From Paenibacillus doosanensis (lineage in GTDB: Bacteria; Bacillota; Bacilli; Paenibacillales; NBRC-103111), in NCBI RefSeq assembly GCF_025060755.1, contig NZ_JANYUY010000003.1, forward strand, positions 1 through 64,000: 64,000 bases of DNA, given 5' to 3'. The stretch's first letter is position 1. Each line of letters opens with the position of its first letter. A program made the translations under genes and the position numbers. Of this stretch, positions 1-8,010 are shown in pieces. Under the pieces are notes generated by a model. The model made no database searches. It was not told the origin of the DNA and worked only from the letters and a program-made list of their open reading frames with translations.

Positions 1-126
1 AATATGGACTTAAAACGCTCTTGTAATCTGCATGCACATGAATGACGAACATCGGAAAGCCGTATGAGGGAAAACCTCACGTACGGTTTGATGAGGAGGG
101 GCAGATTTCTCTGCCCTTTACTCTAG
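1..126 (+). mobile_element. 3' end of a group II intron (domains V and VI)
   Basis: Positions 57-89 fold as a group II intron domain V: an AGC triad at 58-60, a lower stem closed by 82-89, a two-base CG bulge at 80-81, and an upper stem 65-69/75-79 with a GAAA-type loop. Domain VI follows at 93-123: stem 99-105/110-116 and a bulged adenine at 120, the expected branch point. The intron should end near 126. The reverse transcriptase/maturase would lie upstream, outside the window; the short 3' end looks like bacterial class C introns, which tend to insert after terminators. The fold is read by eye, so the exact 3' boundary is uncertain by a base or two. Confidence 0.8.
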
Positions 127-370
127 GGAAATGATGCGCAGCCATATCCTGTGGAAATCCGGGGTCTCCCCCGAAAGGAAAGTCTACCCATAGAACGATC
201 CCAGAGGAAGGGTTAGACGCCGATCCAGCTTAGGCTGGATGCGGACGGAATAAGCTTCAGAGCATCACGTCACTACCCTGGAAATTACTCTTGGTACCCC
301 ATTTCCATTGTCTGTGGTGCCGCGTCGGCGGCATGGATGGCTTTTGGGGGATTTGTTCTTGCCGGGAACC
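127..370 (+). repeat. Dispersed repeat, copy A (expanded version)
   Basis: Three blocks (127-177, 246-274 and 342-370) match in order the compact copy at 30219-30332. Copy A carries two extra segments of about 67-68 nt: 178-245, which holds two hairpins (GTCTACCC with GGGTTAGAC, and ATCCAGC with GCTGGAT), and 275-341. Block one contains a hairpin with CGGGG and CCCCG arms. The copy begins exactly where the intron ends. No coding capacity is convincing here. With the intron end it accounts for the gene-free stretch 1-468. It could be a MITE-like element or an intron-derived fragment. Confidence 0.7.
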
Positions 371-468
371 ATGCAACATTTCCAGATTCATCCACGTTAT
401 GGAAGATAGCGCCGCGTTCGGAGAAACCCGTACGGCAGCGCAATCGGAAATTTACAGGGGGAATGGGA

Positions 469-1557
469 ATGCAATGGGACGGAAGCGGGGCGAAGAGGAG
501 CAGCAAAAAGGGGACGGCATGGCGGCTGCGGCTGCCGTGCTGGGCGGCGGCGCTGGTGCTGGCTGCGGCCGTCAGCGGCTGCGGCGCGGCGGATTCGAAC
601 AAAAGCGCCGCGAGCACGGAATCGTTGGCGGTGCGGCAGTCCAGCGCCGCCGACGCCAAAAGCGCCGCGCCCGCAGCGGGAGCGACGTCTATGGCATCGG
701 CCGATCAGGCGGGGGCTGCGCAGACAGAGAGCGGCGCCCGCCCGGCCGACAGCTTTGACGGCAATGCGGCTGCGGATGTCAATGCGCTCGACCGCAAAAT
801 TATTTATCAGGCGAGCTTGACCATGCAGGTGGAGCAGTACGAAGAAGCGAGCGGCAAAATCGAAGAGGCGGTCAAGCAAGCGGGGGGCTATGTGCTGCAG
901 TTCGATCAGAATGAAACGGCTTACGAGAAATACGGCAATTTCGTCATCAAGGTTCCGGCAGGAGGATTCACTTCCCTGTTGACCCAGCTAGAGAAAATCC
1001 ATTCCACTTCGCAGAAAAACGTCCGCGGCCAAGACGTCTCCGAGGAGTATGTGGACCTTGCCGCGAGACTAAAGGCGAAGCAGGTCGTGGAGAGCCGGCT
1101 GATCGCCTTTATGGAAAAGGCGACGAAAACCGACGAGCTGCTGGCGTTTTCCAATGAGCTGGGCAAAGTCCAGGAAGAAATCGAACGGATCAAGGGCAGA
1201 ATGAGGTATTTGGACCAGAATGTGTCCTATTCGACCGTGGAGCTTCGGCTGTCGCAGAAAATCGGCTCCGCCGCGGTCATAGGGGCGCAGGATGGAGGGC
1301 CCTTAACGAAGAGAGCCGCAGAGGCTCTTCACGGCAGCGCCGCCATTTTGTCGGTAATCTTTCAGTGGATCGTCGTTGCCGCCGCCGCGCTGCTCCCGGT
1401 TCTGCTCGTTTTGGCGGTCATTGCCGTGCCCGTGTTTGCGGTCAGGCGCCGAAGACGCAAGAAACTGCTCGAAATCCGCGGCAAACTGTCGGAGGATAAC
1501 GGGAAACGGGCGCGAACCAAGTCGGAACTGGAAGAACCGGATGAAAACCGAGAATGA
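469..1557 (+). CDS. DUF4349 domain lipoprotein
   Basis: A 362-residue predicted lipoprotein. The N-terminus is basic, then a hydrophobic stretch ends in a lipobox VSGC with Cys38 as the lipidation site. An Ala/Ser-rich linker (about 40-105) leads to a DUF4349 domain (about 110-300) with heptad-rich helices. A strong C-terminal membrane helix and a basic cluster (RRRRRKK) follow. The start at 469 has AGGGGGA six bases upstream; an in-frame ATG at 463 would sit too close to that site, and a further upstream ATG at 337 lies inside the repeat. A terminator follows, so the gene is separate from mraZ. DUF4349 has no established function; a cell-envelope role is inferred only from topology. Confidence 0.8.
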   Translation: MQWDGSGAKRSSKKGTAWRLRLPCWAAALVLAAAVSGCGAADSNKSAASTESLAVRQSSAADAKSAAPAAGATSMASADQAGAAQTESGARPADSFDGNAAADVNALDRKIIYQASLTMQVEQYEEASGKIEEAVKQAGGYVLQFDQNETAYEKYGNFVIKVPAGGFTSLLTQLEKIHSTSQKNVRGQDVSEEYVDLAARLKAKQVVESRLIAFMEKATKTDELLAFSNELGKVQEEIERIKGRMRYLDQNVSYSTVELRLSQKIGSAAVIGAQDGGPLTKRAAEALHGSAAILSVIFQWIVVAAAALLPVLLVLAVIAVPVFAVRRRRRKKLLEIRGKLSEDNGKRARTKSELEEPDENRE

Positions 1558-1569
1558 AAATATTTTGAG

Positions 1570-1597
1570 AAATCCTGCGCTGTTGCAGGATTTTTTG
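1570..1597 (+). terminator. Rho-independent terminator after the DUF4349 gene
   Basis: A perfect 9-bp stem (AAATCCTGC with GCAGGATTT, loop 1579-1584) runs into a T-rich tract. It separates the lipoprotein gene from the dcw cluster. Confidence 0.85.
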
Positions 1598-1623
1598 TTT
1601 TGGTGGAGAAATGTAACTATACA
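1595..1623 (+). promoter_or_regulatory. Predicted sigma-A promoter of the dcw cluster
   Basis: TTGTTT at 1595-1600 and TATACA at 1618-1623 are separated by 17 bp. The site lies between the upstream terminator and the MraZ repeats, where a division-cluster promoter is expected. The -35 box matches only the TTG core. Confidence 0.55.
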
Positions 1624-1624
1624 A

Positions 1625-1660
1625 GTGGTGGAAAGTGGGGTAAAGTGGTGGAAAGGGGTG
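1625..1660 (+). promoter_or_regulatory. MraZ operator: GTGG-type direct repeats with a 10-bp period
   Basis: Four units begin at 10-bp intervals (GTGGTG, GTGGGG, GTGGTG, GGGGTG, separated by AAAG-type spacers). MraZ proteins bind repeats of this type in front of their own gene. The array lies just downstream of the predicted -10 box and overlaps the mraZ ribosome site region, consistent with autorepression. Confidence 0.7.
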
Positions 1661-1669
1661 AGGGTAGGC

Positions 1670-2107
1670 ATGTTCATGGGAGAATACCAGCACACCGTCG
1701 ACGATAAGGGTCGCATGATCGTGCCGGCGAAATTTCGTGAATCCCTCGGGCCTTCCTTCATCATAACCCGCGGCTTGGACCAATGCTTGTTCGTTTACCC
1801 TAAGGAAGAGTGGAGCGTGCTGGAGCAGAAGCTGAAGGCGCTGCCCCTAATGAAATCGGATGCCCGCGCCTTTACCCGGTTTTTCTTTTCCGGGGCGACG
1901 GAATGCGAGCTGGACAAGCAGGGCAGAGTCAACTTGCCGAACAACCTCATCGAGCACGCCAAATTGGAAAAGGACTGCGTCGTCATCGGAGTTTCCAATC
2001 GGGTCGAGATTTGGAGCAAGCAAATGTGGGAATCCTATTCCCAACAATCGGAAGAGTCGTTTAACGAAATCGCCGAGAAGCTTGTTGACTTTAACTTTGA
2101 TTTGTAA
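1670..2107 (+). CDS. mraZ: Transcriptional regulator MraZ
   Basis: A 145-residue protein made of two SpoVT/AbrB-like swapped-hairpin domains, with the family signatures [13 protein letters not shown] near the start and DKQGRVNLP near residue 85. MraZ is a DNA-binding ring-shaped regulator that controls the dcw cluster, including its own gene. The ATG at 1670 gives the usual MFMGEYQHT start and is preceded by GGGGTGAGG. The reading frame stays open far upstream, but that part overlaps the lipoprotein gene and is not credible. It is the first gene of the cluster; rsmH follows after 33 bp. Confidence 0.96.
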   Translation: MFMGEYQHTVDDKGRMIVPAKFRESLGPSFIITRGLDQCLFVYPKEEWSVLEQKLKALPLMKSDARAFTRFFFSGATECELDKQGRVNLPNNLIEHAKLEKDCVVIGVSNRVEIWSKQMWESYSQQSEESFNEIAEKLVDFNFDL

Positions 2108-2140
2108 ACCCCGAATGAACAACACAGGAGGCTATGCAGC

Positions 2141-3091
2141 ATGTTTCATCACATCACCGTATTGAAAGAAGAGGCCGTAGAAGGCTTGCAAATAAAGCCG
2201 GATGGCGTTTACGTCGACTGTACGCTCGGAGGAGCGGGACACAGCTCCGAGATCGCTTCCCGTTTAGGTCCGAACGGCTTGCTCATCGCGTTCGACCAGG
2301 ACGACGCGGCGCTTGCCAACGCCAAGATCAGGCTGGAACCCTATCAAGACAAGGTGCGGCTGATCCGCAGCAATTTCCGCGAGATCGAGGCGCAGCTGGG
2401 GACGGTCGAGCGGGCTGTCCGGGACGGGAAGCCGCAGGTAGACGGCATTTTATTCGACCTTGGCGTGTCGTCGCCGCAGCTGGATGAAGCCGATCGCGGC
2501 TTCAGCTACAATCATGACGCCGAGCTGGACATGCGGATGGATCGAACGGCCGATCTCACCGCCAAGGAGATTGTGAACGAATGGCCGGAGCAGGAGATCG
2601 CCCGCATTTTGTTCGAGTACGGCGAAGAGAAGTTCGCCCGCCGCATTGCGGCGAATATCGCAGCGGCACGCGCCAAAGGGCCGATCGAGACGACCGGCCA
2701 GCTTGTGGAGCTGATCAAGGAAGGCATCCCTGCGGCGGCGCGCCGCACCGGGCCGCATCCGGCGAAGCGAAGCTTTCAGGCGCTGCGCATCGCAGTCAAC
2801 GATGAGCTGGGCGCGTTTGAGGAAGCGCTGGAACAGTCGATCCGCAGTCTTGCTCCGGGGGGGCGGGTAGCGGTCATTACGTTCCATTCATTAGAGGATC
2901 GCATCTGTAAGCAGACGTTCGCCAAATATGTTGAGCGCTGCACGTGCCCGCCGGATTTTCCGCTGTGCGTCTGCGGCAACAAAGGCATCGTGAAGCTGGT
3001 CAACCGCAAGCCTCTCGAAGCGGGCGCCGAGGAGCTCGAAGCGAACCCTCGCGCGCGTTCGGCGAAGCTGAGGATAGCCGAAAAGCTGTAA
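2141..3091 (+). CDS. rsmH: 16S rRNA (cytosine-1402 N4)-methyltransferase RsmH
   Basis: A 316-residue AdoMet-dependent methyltransferase of the MraW/RsmH family, which methylates N4 of C1402 in the ribosomal P site. The glycine-rich SAM motif GGAGHS is near residue 30, [11 protein letters not shown] near 107, and the conserved tail [10 protein letters not shown] is intact. AGGAGG eight bases before the ATG fixes the start. Length and order (mraZ-rsmH-ftsL) are standard for Firmicutes. Confidence 0.97.
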   Translation: MFHHITVLKEEAVEGLQIKPDGVYVDCTLGGAGHSSEIASRLGPNGLLIAFDQDDAALANAKIRLEPYQDKVRLIRSNFREIEAQLGTVERAVRDGKPQVDGILFDLGVSSPQLDEADRGFSYNHDAELDMRMDRTADLTAKEIVNEWPEQEIARILFEYGEEKFARRIAANIAAARAKGPIETTGQLVELIKEGIPAAARRTGPHPAKRSFQALRIAVNDELGAFEEALEQSIRSLAPGGRVAVITFHSLEDRICKQTFAKYVERCTCPPDFPLCVCGNKGIVKLVNRKPLEAGAEELEANPRARSAKLRIAEKL

Positions 3092-3154
3092 TGTTACCGT
3101 TCGTTAGAAGTGCAACCATTTAGCTGCGTGCTGCAAAGGAGGAGAATCATACAT

Positions 3155-3577
3155 ATGCCTGCATACATTCATGGGAATTTGGCCGTCGAGCAAAAATCGG
3201 GTCAAAAGGTTAGCGTCAAGGAGACGAAAAAGGTCGTCTACCGCAATAAAACGCTTCCGGTTCAAGAGAAGCTGCTGTACCTGTTTACCGTTGTCGTCTG
3301 CGTTGTCGTTGCCAGCCTGATCATTTGGCGTTACGCCCAAATCTATGAAATGAATACGAAAATATTAAAGCTCGAGACGGAGATTCAAAAGCTGCAGGCC
3401 GAAAATAGCATTTTAAAGCATAAGATGGACGGATTGTCCAGTCCTGACCGGCTGAGACAGGAAGCGACCAAGATGGGTATGGTTCCGGCGAAGGACAATC
3501 AAATCAGCAAGGTAGCCAGACCGAATTCCGCAAGCCCGTCCGGCGCGACGGCCGCCAACCAGAGTAAACCGGAGTAA
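3155..3577 (+). CDS. ftsL: Cell division protein FtsL
   Basis: A 140-residue bitopic membrane protein: a basic cytoplasmic N-terminus, one transmembrane helix (about 40-60), a leucine-zipper-like coiled coil (about 65-100) and a Ser/Ala-rich tail. FtsL forms a complex with DivIC and DivIB in the divisome and helps activate septal peptidoglycan synthesis. The start is chosen because AAAGGAGGAG lies ahead of ATG 3155; an in-frame ATG 45 bp upstream has no such site. The assignment rests on topology and position, because FtsL sequences diverge strongly. Confidence 0.88.
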   Translation: MPAYIHGNLAVEQKSGQKVSVKETKKVVYRNKTLPVQEKLLYLFTVVVCVVVASLIIWRYAQIYEMNTKILKLETEIQKLQAENSILKHKMDGLSSPDRLRQEATKMGMVPAKDNQISKVARPNSASPSGATAANQSKPE

Positions 3578-3607
3578 TTCCGTAATATCTGACTGGGAGA
3601 GTGAACT

Positions 3608-5899
3608 ATGAACAAAAGGGCGAAGCTGAGATCACTGCTTATCGGGGGGGTATTTACCCTCCTTTTTGTTGCTTTAGTGGGGAGATTGTATTGGGTTCAA
3701 ATTATAGAGGGCAAGTGGCTGTTGGCCGAGGCCCAGAAAAAATGGGAGACGGAGGAAGTGCTCCGCCCGGTTCGCGGTACGATAACCGACCGTAACGACA
3801 AGGTGCTGGCGGAAGATGCCCCGGCTTATACCATCGCTTTAAATCCGGATATGATCCGCAAATACCATCTGGACTCGGCGGTAACTACAGGGCTTGCGTC
3901 CGTGCTGAACACATCCGACGATCCTGCGGATTTGGCGGCGCTGCAGGAGAAAATTCGTTCCAAAATTGTGAAAACCTATTCCGTACCTAATCCGCAGGTC
4001 GAAATTCGCAACGAAGGCTGGAAGATCGACGCCGAGGTTGCCGAGCAGATCAAGCAGATGGTGGAGGAATGGAAAAAACAGGCGGACGCGAGCAATATCG
4101 GCGTCTACCTGCTCAAGGATACGAAGCGCTTTTATCCCGGCGGCAAGATGGCGGCGCAGCTGCTGGGCTATAGCGATAAAGAAAACAAAGCGGTCATGGG
4201 GCTGGAGGCGATGCTGGACAGCGATCTGAAAGGCGTCCCCGGTTCATTGACCTACGAGAAGGATTTGAACGGTGTCGAATTGCCGGATTCCAAAGTATCC
4301 TTTGTCCCGGCCATCGACGGGAACAACGTTAGGCTAACGATCGATAAGAACATTCAATATTACATAGAAAGCGCGCTGGAGAAGGCGTACAACCAATGGC
4401 ATCCGAAAAGCATGACGGCCATCGCCGCCGATCCGAATACGATGGAAATTCTCGGCATGGCAAGCTATCCCAACTTCAACCCGAACCAGTATTGGAATTC
4501 GAAGCCGCAGGACTTCCAGAACAATGCCGTGGCCTCGCAATACGAGCCGGGATCGACTTTCAAGCTGGTCACTTTGGCGGGAGCCGTGGAGGAAGGTATT
4601 TTTAATCCCAACGACTCGTACATGTCGGGCAGCATTAAAGTGCCGGGGAACATTTTGCACGACTATAATACGAGCTGGGGGCCGATTACTTACCTGGAGG
4701 GCTTGAAGCGTTCCAGTAACGTAGCCTTCGTTAAGCTCGGCTATGAGAAGCTCGGTAAAGACAAGCTTAAATCATATATCGACAAGTTCGGCTTCGGCGC
4801 GAAAACCGGCATCGACGTTCCGGGAGAAGTCGCCGGCATGGTCGCTATGAAAAATCCCGTCGAGTTTGCGACGGCGACCTACGGTCAAGGCTTGACGGCG
4901 ACATCGATCCAGCAGACGGCGGCCTATGCGGCGATCGCCAACGGAGGCAAGCTGATGCAGCCCCATGTTGTAAAAGAAGTGTACAATCCGAAAACCAAGG
5001 AAGTGGTCCGCACGATCGAGCCGAAGGTCATCCGTCAAGTGGTGTCGGAAGCGACGGCCAAGCAGGTCAGCGAGTACTTGGAGACGGTCGTCAGCGACCA
5101 GAAAATCGGAACGGGGAAAAAAGCGGCGATCGAAGGCTACCGCGTCGCAGGAAAGACGGGAACGGCGAATAAAGTCGAGCCCGGTAAAAAAGGTTATGCC
5201 CCGGATAAATGGGTTATGTCTTTTATCGGCTACGCGCCGGTGGAAGCTCCGAAAATTCTCGTCACCATTATTGCCGACGAGCCTGACGTAGGCGGGGACT
5301 TCCATCTAGGCAGCGACGTCACGCTCCCGGCCTTCAAGGAAATCGTTTCGCAAACGCTGCGGTATATGGGAATTCCGTCTTCGGCGCAGCAGATGAAATC
5401 GGCGGAGAAGGAAATCAAGGTAATGATGCCCGATTTGGCGGGCATGACGATGGAGCAGGCCAAAATCGCGATGAACAAGTACGGCGTCTCGATTGAAGCG
5501 ATCGGCAAAGGGACGAAGATTGTCGAGCAATCTCCCGCGCCAGGTACTGAAATCGGAGCGGCCGAACGAATCTATGTAACGATGCAGGGAAGCGATGACC
5601 TTACGATTCCCAATTTAACGGGCAAATCGCTCCGGGATGCGCTGGAAGTGTGTTCGTTCCTGAATGCGAAATGTCAGTCGACGGGTGAAGGTTATGTCGC
5701 TTCGCAGACCGTAGAGAGCGAAGGCGACGTCAAAATCGTCACGCTTCAGCTCAAGCCGTACAACGAGCTCTTGCAGACGCCGCCTCCGGCGGATTCGTCC
5801 GACGGCAAGAAGGATAAAGCGTCCGGCACCGCCAAATCGGGCGACTCGTCCAAGGCTCAGGATACGCCCGACAAAAAAGTTGTCCAACAAAACCGATAA
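3608..5899 (+). CDS. pbpB: Penicillin-binding protein 2B, septal transpeptidase
   Basis: A 763-residue class B PBP that cross-links septal peptidoglycan. An N-terminal membrane anchor (about 11-31) is followed by a PBP dimerisation domain and a transpeptidase domain with the catalytic SxxK at Ser316 (GSTFK), an SxN motif (SSN) and KTG at 516-518. Two PASTA domains follow (about 590-720), then a Lys/Asp/Ser-rich tail. GGGAGAG precedes the ATG. Its place before spoVD and murE matches Bacillus pbpB, and the two PASTA repeats match PBP2B. Confidence 0.93.
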   Translation: MNKRAKLRSLLIGGVFTLLFVALVGRLYWVQIIEGKWLLAEAQKKWETEEVLRPVRGTITDRNDKVLAEDAPAYTIALNPDMIRKYHLDSAVTTGLASVLNTSDDPADLAALQEKIRSKIVKTYSVPNPQVEIRNEGWKIDAEVAEQIKQMVEEWKKQADASNIGVYLLKDTKRFYPGGKMAAQLLGYSDKENKAVMGLEAMLDSDLKGVPGSLTYEKDLNGVELPDSKVSFVPAIDGNNVRLTIDKNIQYYIESALEKAYNQWHPKSMTAIAADPNTMEILGMASYPNFNPNQYWNSKPQDFQNNAVASQYEPGSTFKLVTLAGAVEEGIFNPNDSYMSGSIKVPGNILHDYNTSWGPITYLEGLKRSSNVAFVKLGYEKLGKDKLKSYIDKFGFGAKTGIDVPGEVAGMVAMKNPVEFATATYGQGLTATSIQQTAAYAAIANGGKLMQPHVVKEVYNPKTKEVVRTIEPKVIRQVVSEATAKQVSEYLETVVSDQKIGTGKKAAIEGYRVAGKTGTANKVEPGKKGYAPDKWVMSFIGYAPVEAPKILVTIIADEPDVGGDFHLGSDVTLPAFKEIVSQTLRYMGIPSSAQQMKSAEKEIKVMMPDLAGMTMEQAKIAMNKYGVSIEAIGKGTKIVEQSPAPGTEIGAAERIYVTMQGSDDLTIPNLTGKSLRDALEVCSFLNAKCQSTGEGYVASQTVESEGDVKIVTLQLKPYNELLQTPPPADSSDGKKDKASGTAKSGDSSKAQDTPDKKVVQQNR

Positions 5900-5903
5900 G
5901 CTT

Positions 5904-5977
5904 GTTCTATCCCCCGGTTGTCCCGAATAGTCTGGATATGAAACAGTCTAGACTTACCTTCCGGGAGGGGATAGAAC
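5904..5977 (+). promoter_or_regulatory. Long hairpin masking the spoVD ribosome site
   Basis: Three nested stems are visible: 5904-5914 with 5967-5977 (GTTCTATCCCC/GGGGATAGAAC, 11 perfect pairs), 5921-5927 with 5959-5966 (one bulged base), and 5929-5933 with 5950-5954. The outer 3' arm contains the GGGG of the spoVD Shine-Dalgarno sequence, five bases before the start codon at 5982. No T-run follows, so it is not an ordinary terminator. Translational control of spoVD is an inference. Confidence 0.6.
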
Positions 5978-5981
5978 GGTC

Positions 5982-7922
5982 ATGAGGGCATCGAACGTAA
6001 CCGTACGTCGACGGCTATTCGCCGCTTTAATTGTAGGAACTATACTTTTTGTCGCTTTGATCGTGAGGCTCGGATATGTGCAAATTTGGCTCGGTCCCGA
6101 GCTGTCCGAAATGGCGGAAGATTCATGGCGCCGCAATATTCCTTTTGAGGCCAAAAGGGGAGAAATTTGGGACCGCAACGGCGTGCAGCTCGCCTACAAT
6201 ATCAGCTCCCCTACCATCTACGCGATTCCGGCGCAGATCAAGGATGCCAAGGCGACCGCAGCGCAGCTTGCTTCGGCGCTGCAAATTACGGAAGAATCCG
6301 TGCTGAAGCAAATTACGACGCGTCAATCCAGCGTCCGCATTCAGCCGGGAGGCCGCAAAATTACGCTGGAAAAAGCCCAAGAAATTCAGTCGCTCAACCT
6401 TCCGGGAATTGTCGTGGCCGAGGACAATAAACGATATTACCCGTTCGGAGGGCTGGCGGCTCATATTCTTGGGTTTACTGATATTTATAATAAGGGATTG
6501 ACGGGCATAGAATTGATGTATAACAAATTGCTGACCGGCATGAGAGGCAGTATCTCTTATCTTGCAGACGCGGCCGGCCGGCAGATGCCGAACTCTTCGG
6601 ACGAATACGTCAAGCCGAAAGACGGCATGAACTTGCAGCTGACGATCGACAATCATCTGCAGTCCGTGCTTGAGCGGGAGCTGGACCAGGCGATGGTCAA
6701 GTATCAAGCCAACGACGCCATTGCGATCATGATGGACCCGAACAACGGCGAGATCTTGGCGATGGGCTCTAGACCGGGGTTCGATCCCGGCAATTTCCGC
6801 CAGTATCCGAAGGAAAGCTACGACAGGAATTTGCCGATCTGGATGACCTACGAGCCCGGTTCCACCTTCAAAATCATTACGTTGGCCGCTGCGCTGGAGG
6901 AGAAGAAGGTATCGCTCACCGAACCGTTCTTCGATCCGGGTGCGATCGAAGTTGCGGGAGCCCGGCTGCGCTGCTGGAAGCGGGGCGGGCACGGCAGCGA
7001 GACATTCCTGCAAGTCGTCGAAAATTCCTGCAACCCGGGCTTCGTCGTGATGGGACAGCGGCTCGGCAAGGATACATTGTTCAACTATATTAACAATTTC
7101 GGCTTCGGCAAAAAAACGGGCATTGATCTGAACGGGGAGGAAAACGGGATTTTATTCAAACCGTCCAAGGTCGGTCCGGTGGAGCTGGCGACGACCTCCT
7201 TCGGTCAAGGCGTGTCGGTGACGCCGATTCAGCAAATTACCGCCGTATCGGCGGCGATCAACGGCGGCAAGCTGTTCAAGCCGCATGTCGCCAAAGCGTG
7301 GTACAGCCCGGAAACCGGGCAGCTTGTCGAGACCGAGAAGCCGGAGATGGTCCGCCAAGTCATTTCGGAGGCGACCTCCAAGCAGGTCAGAGAAACGCTG
7401 GAGAGCGTCGTGGCGAACGGCACGGGGCGCAACGCCTTCATCGAGGGCTACCGCGTAGGCGGCAAAACCGGTACGGCGCAGAAGGTCATTAACGGCAGAT
7501 ACTCGGCGAGCGAGCATATCGTTTCCTTCATCGGCTTCGCACCGGCGGATGACCCGAAAATCGTCGTTTACGCCGCTGTCGATAACCCGCAAGGCATTCA
7601 ATTCGGGGGAGTGATCGCAGCTCCTTTGGTCAAGAACATCATGGCGGATGCGCTGCAGTATATGAACGTGCCTCAGCGCAAAGACCAGCTTGAGCGCAAG
7701 TACGTCTACGGCGATACGAAGACGGTCGTCGTGCCGAGCTTGGTCGGTATGAGCGTAACCGACATTTACGAGGATTTGAATTCCGATTTCCTTTTGGCGA
7801 AGTCGGGAGCAGGCAATTACGTCGTCAATCAGGTGCCCAAAGCGGGCGCGAAAGTGGAGCAAGGATCGACGATCCGGATCTATTTGTCCGACACCGCTCC
7901 GAATCCGGATTCTCAGAAATAA
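5982..7922 (+). CDS. spoVD: Sporulation-specific penicillin-binding protein SpoVD
   Basis: A 646-residue class B PBP. In Bacillus, SpoVD works with SpoVE to make the spore cortex. An N-terminal membrane helix (about 11-30) precedes the dimerisation domain; the transpeptidase has GSTFK with catalytic Ser294, an SxN motif (SCN) and KTG at 495-497. A single C-terminal PASTA domain (about 580-635) distinguishes it from the two-PASTA PbpB. The gene lies between pbpB and murE, as in Bacillus. The leader is a long hairpin whose 3' arm holds the ribosome site, suggesting control separate from pbpB. Confidence 0.9.
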   Translation: MRASNVTVRRRLFAALIVGTILFVALIVRLGYVQIWLGPELSEMAEDSWRRNIPFEAKRGEIWDRNGVQLAYNISSPTIYAIPAQIKDAKATAAQLASALQITEESVLKQITTRQSSVRIQPGGRKITLEKAQEIQSLNLPGIVVAEDNKRYYPFGGLAAHILGFTDIYNKGLTGIELMYNKLLTGMRGSISYLADAAGRQMPNSSDEYVKPKDGMNLQLTIDNHLQSVLERELDQAMVKYQANDAIAIMMDPNNGEILAMGSRPGFDPGNFRQYPKESYDRNLPIWMTYEPGSTFKIITLAAALEEKKVSLTEPFFDPGAIEVAGARLRCWKRGGHGSETFLQVVENSCNPGFVVMGQRLGKDTLFNYINNFGFGKKTGIDLNGEENGILFKPSKVGPVELATTSFGQGVSVTPIQQITAVSAAINGGKLFKPHVAKAWYSPETGQLVETEKPEMVRQVISEATSKQVRETLESVVANGTGRNAFIEGYRVGGKTGTAQKVINGRYSASEHIVSFIGFAPADDPKIVVYAAVDNPQGIQFGGVIAAPLVKNIMADALQYMNVPQRKDQLERKYVYGDTKTVVVPSLVGMSVTDIYEDLNSDFLLAKSGAGNYVVNQVPKAGAKVEQGSTIRIYLSDTAPNPDSQK

Positions 7923-8010
7923 CAATTTGCTGAAAATGAAAATTTGGGCTTTTCATCGGCGCTTTTTTTGTCCATAATAGATACCATGTGTAAAAAACGG
8001 AGGGGGACTC

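Noticed and set aside
337-468. Longer N-terminus for the DUF4349 lipoprotein
   Set aside because: It lies in the dispersed repeat, lacks a ribosome site and would put 44 residues before the lipoprotein signal.
5904-5977. Terminator between pbpB and spoVD
   Set aside because: The hairpin has no T-run and its 3' arm is the spoVD ribosome site.
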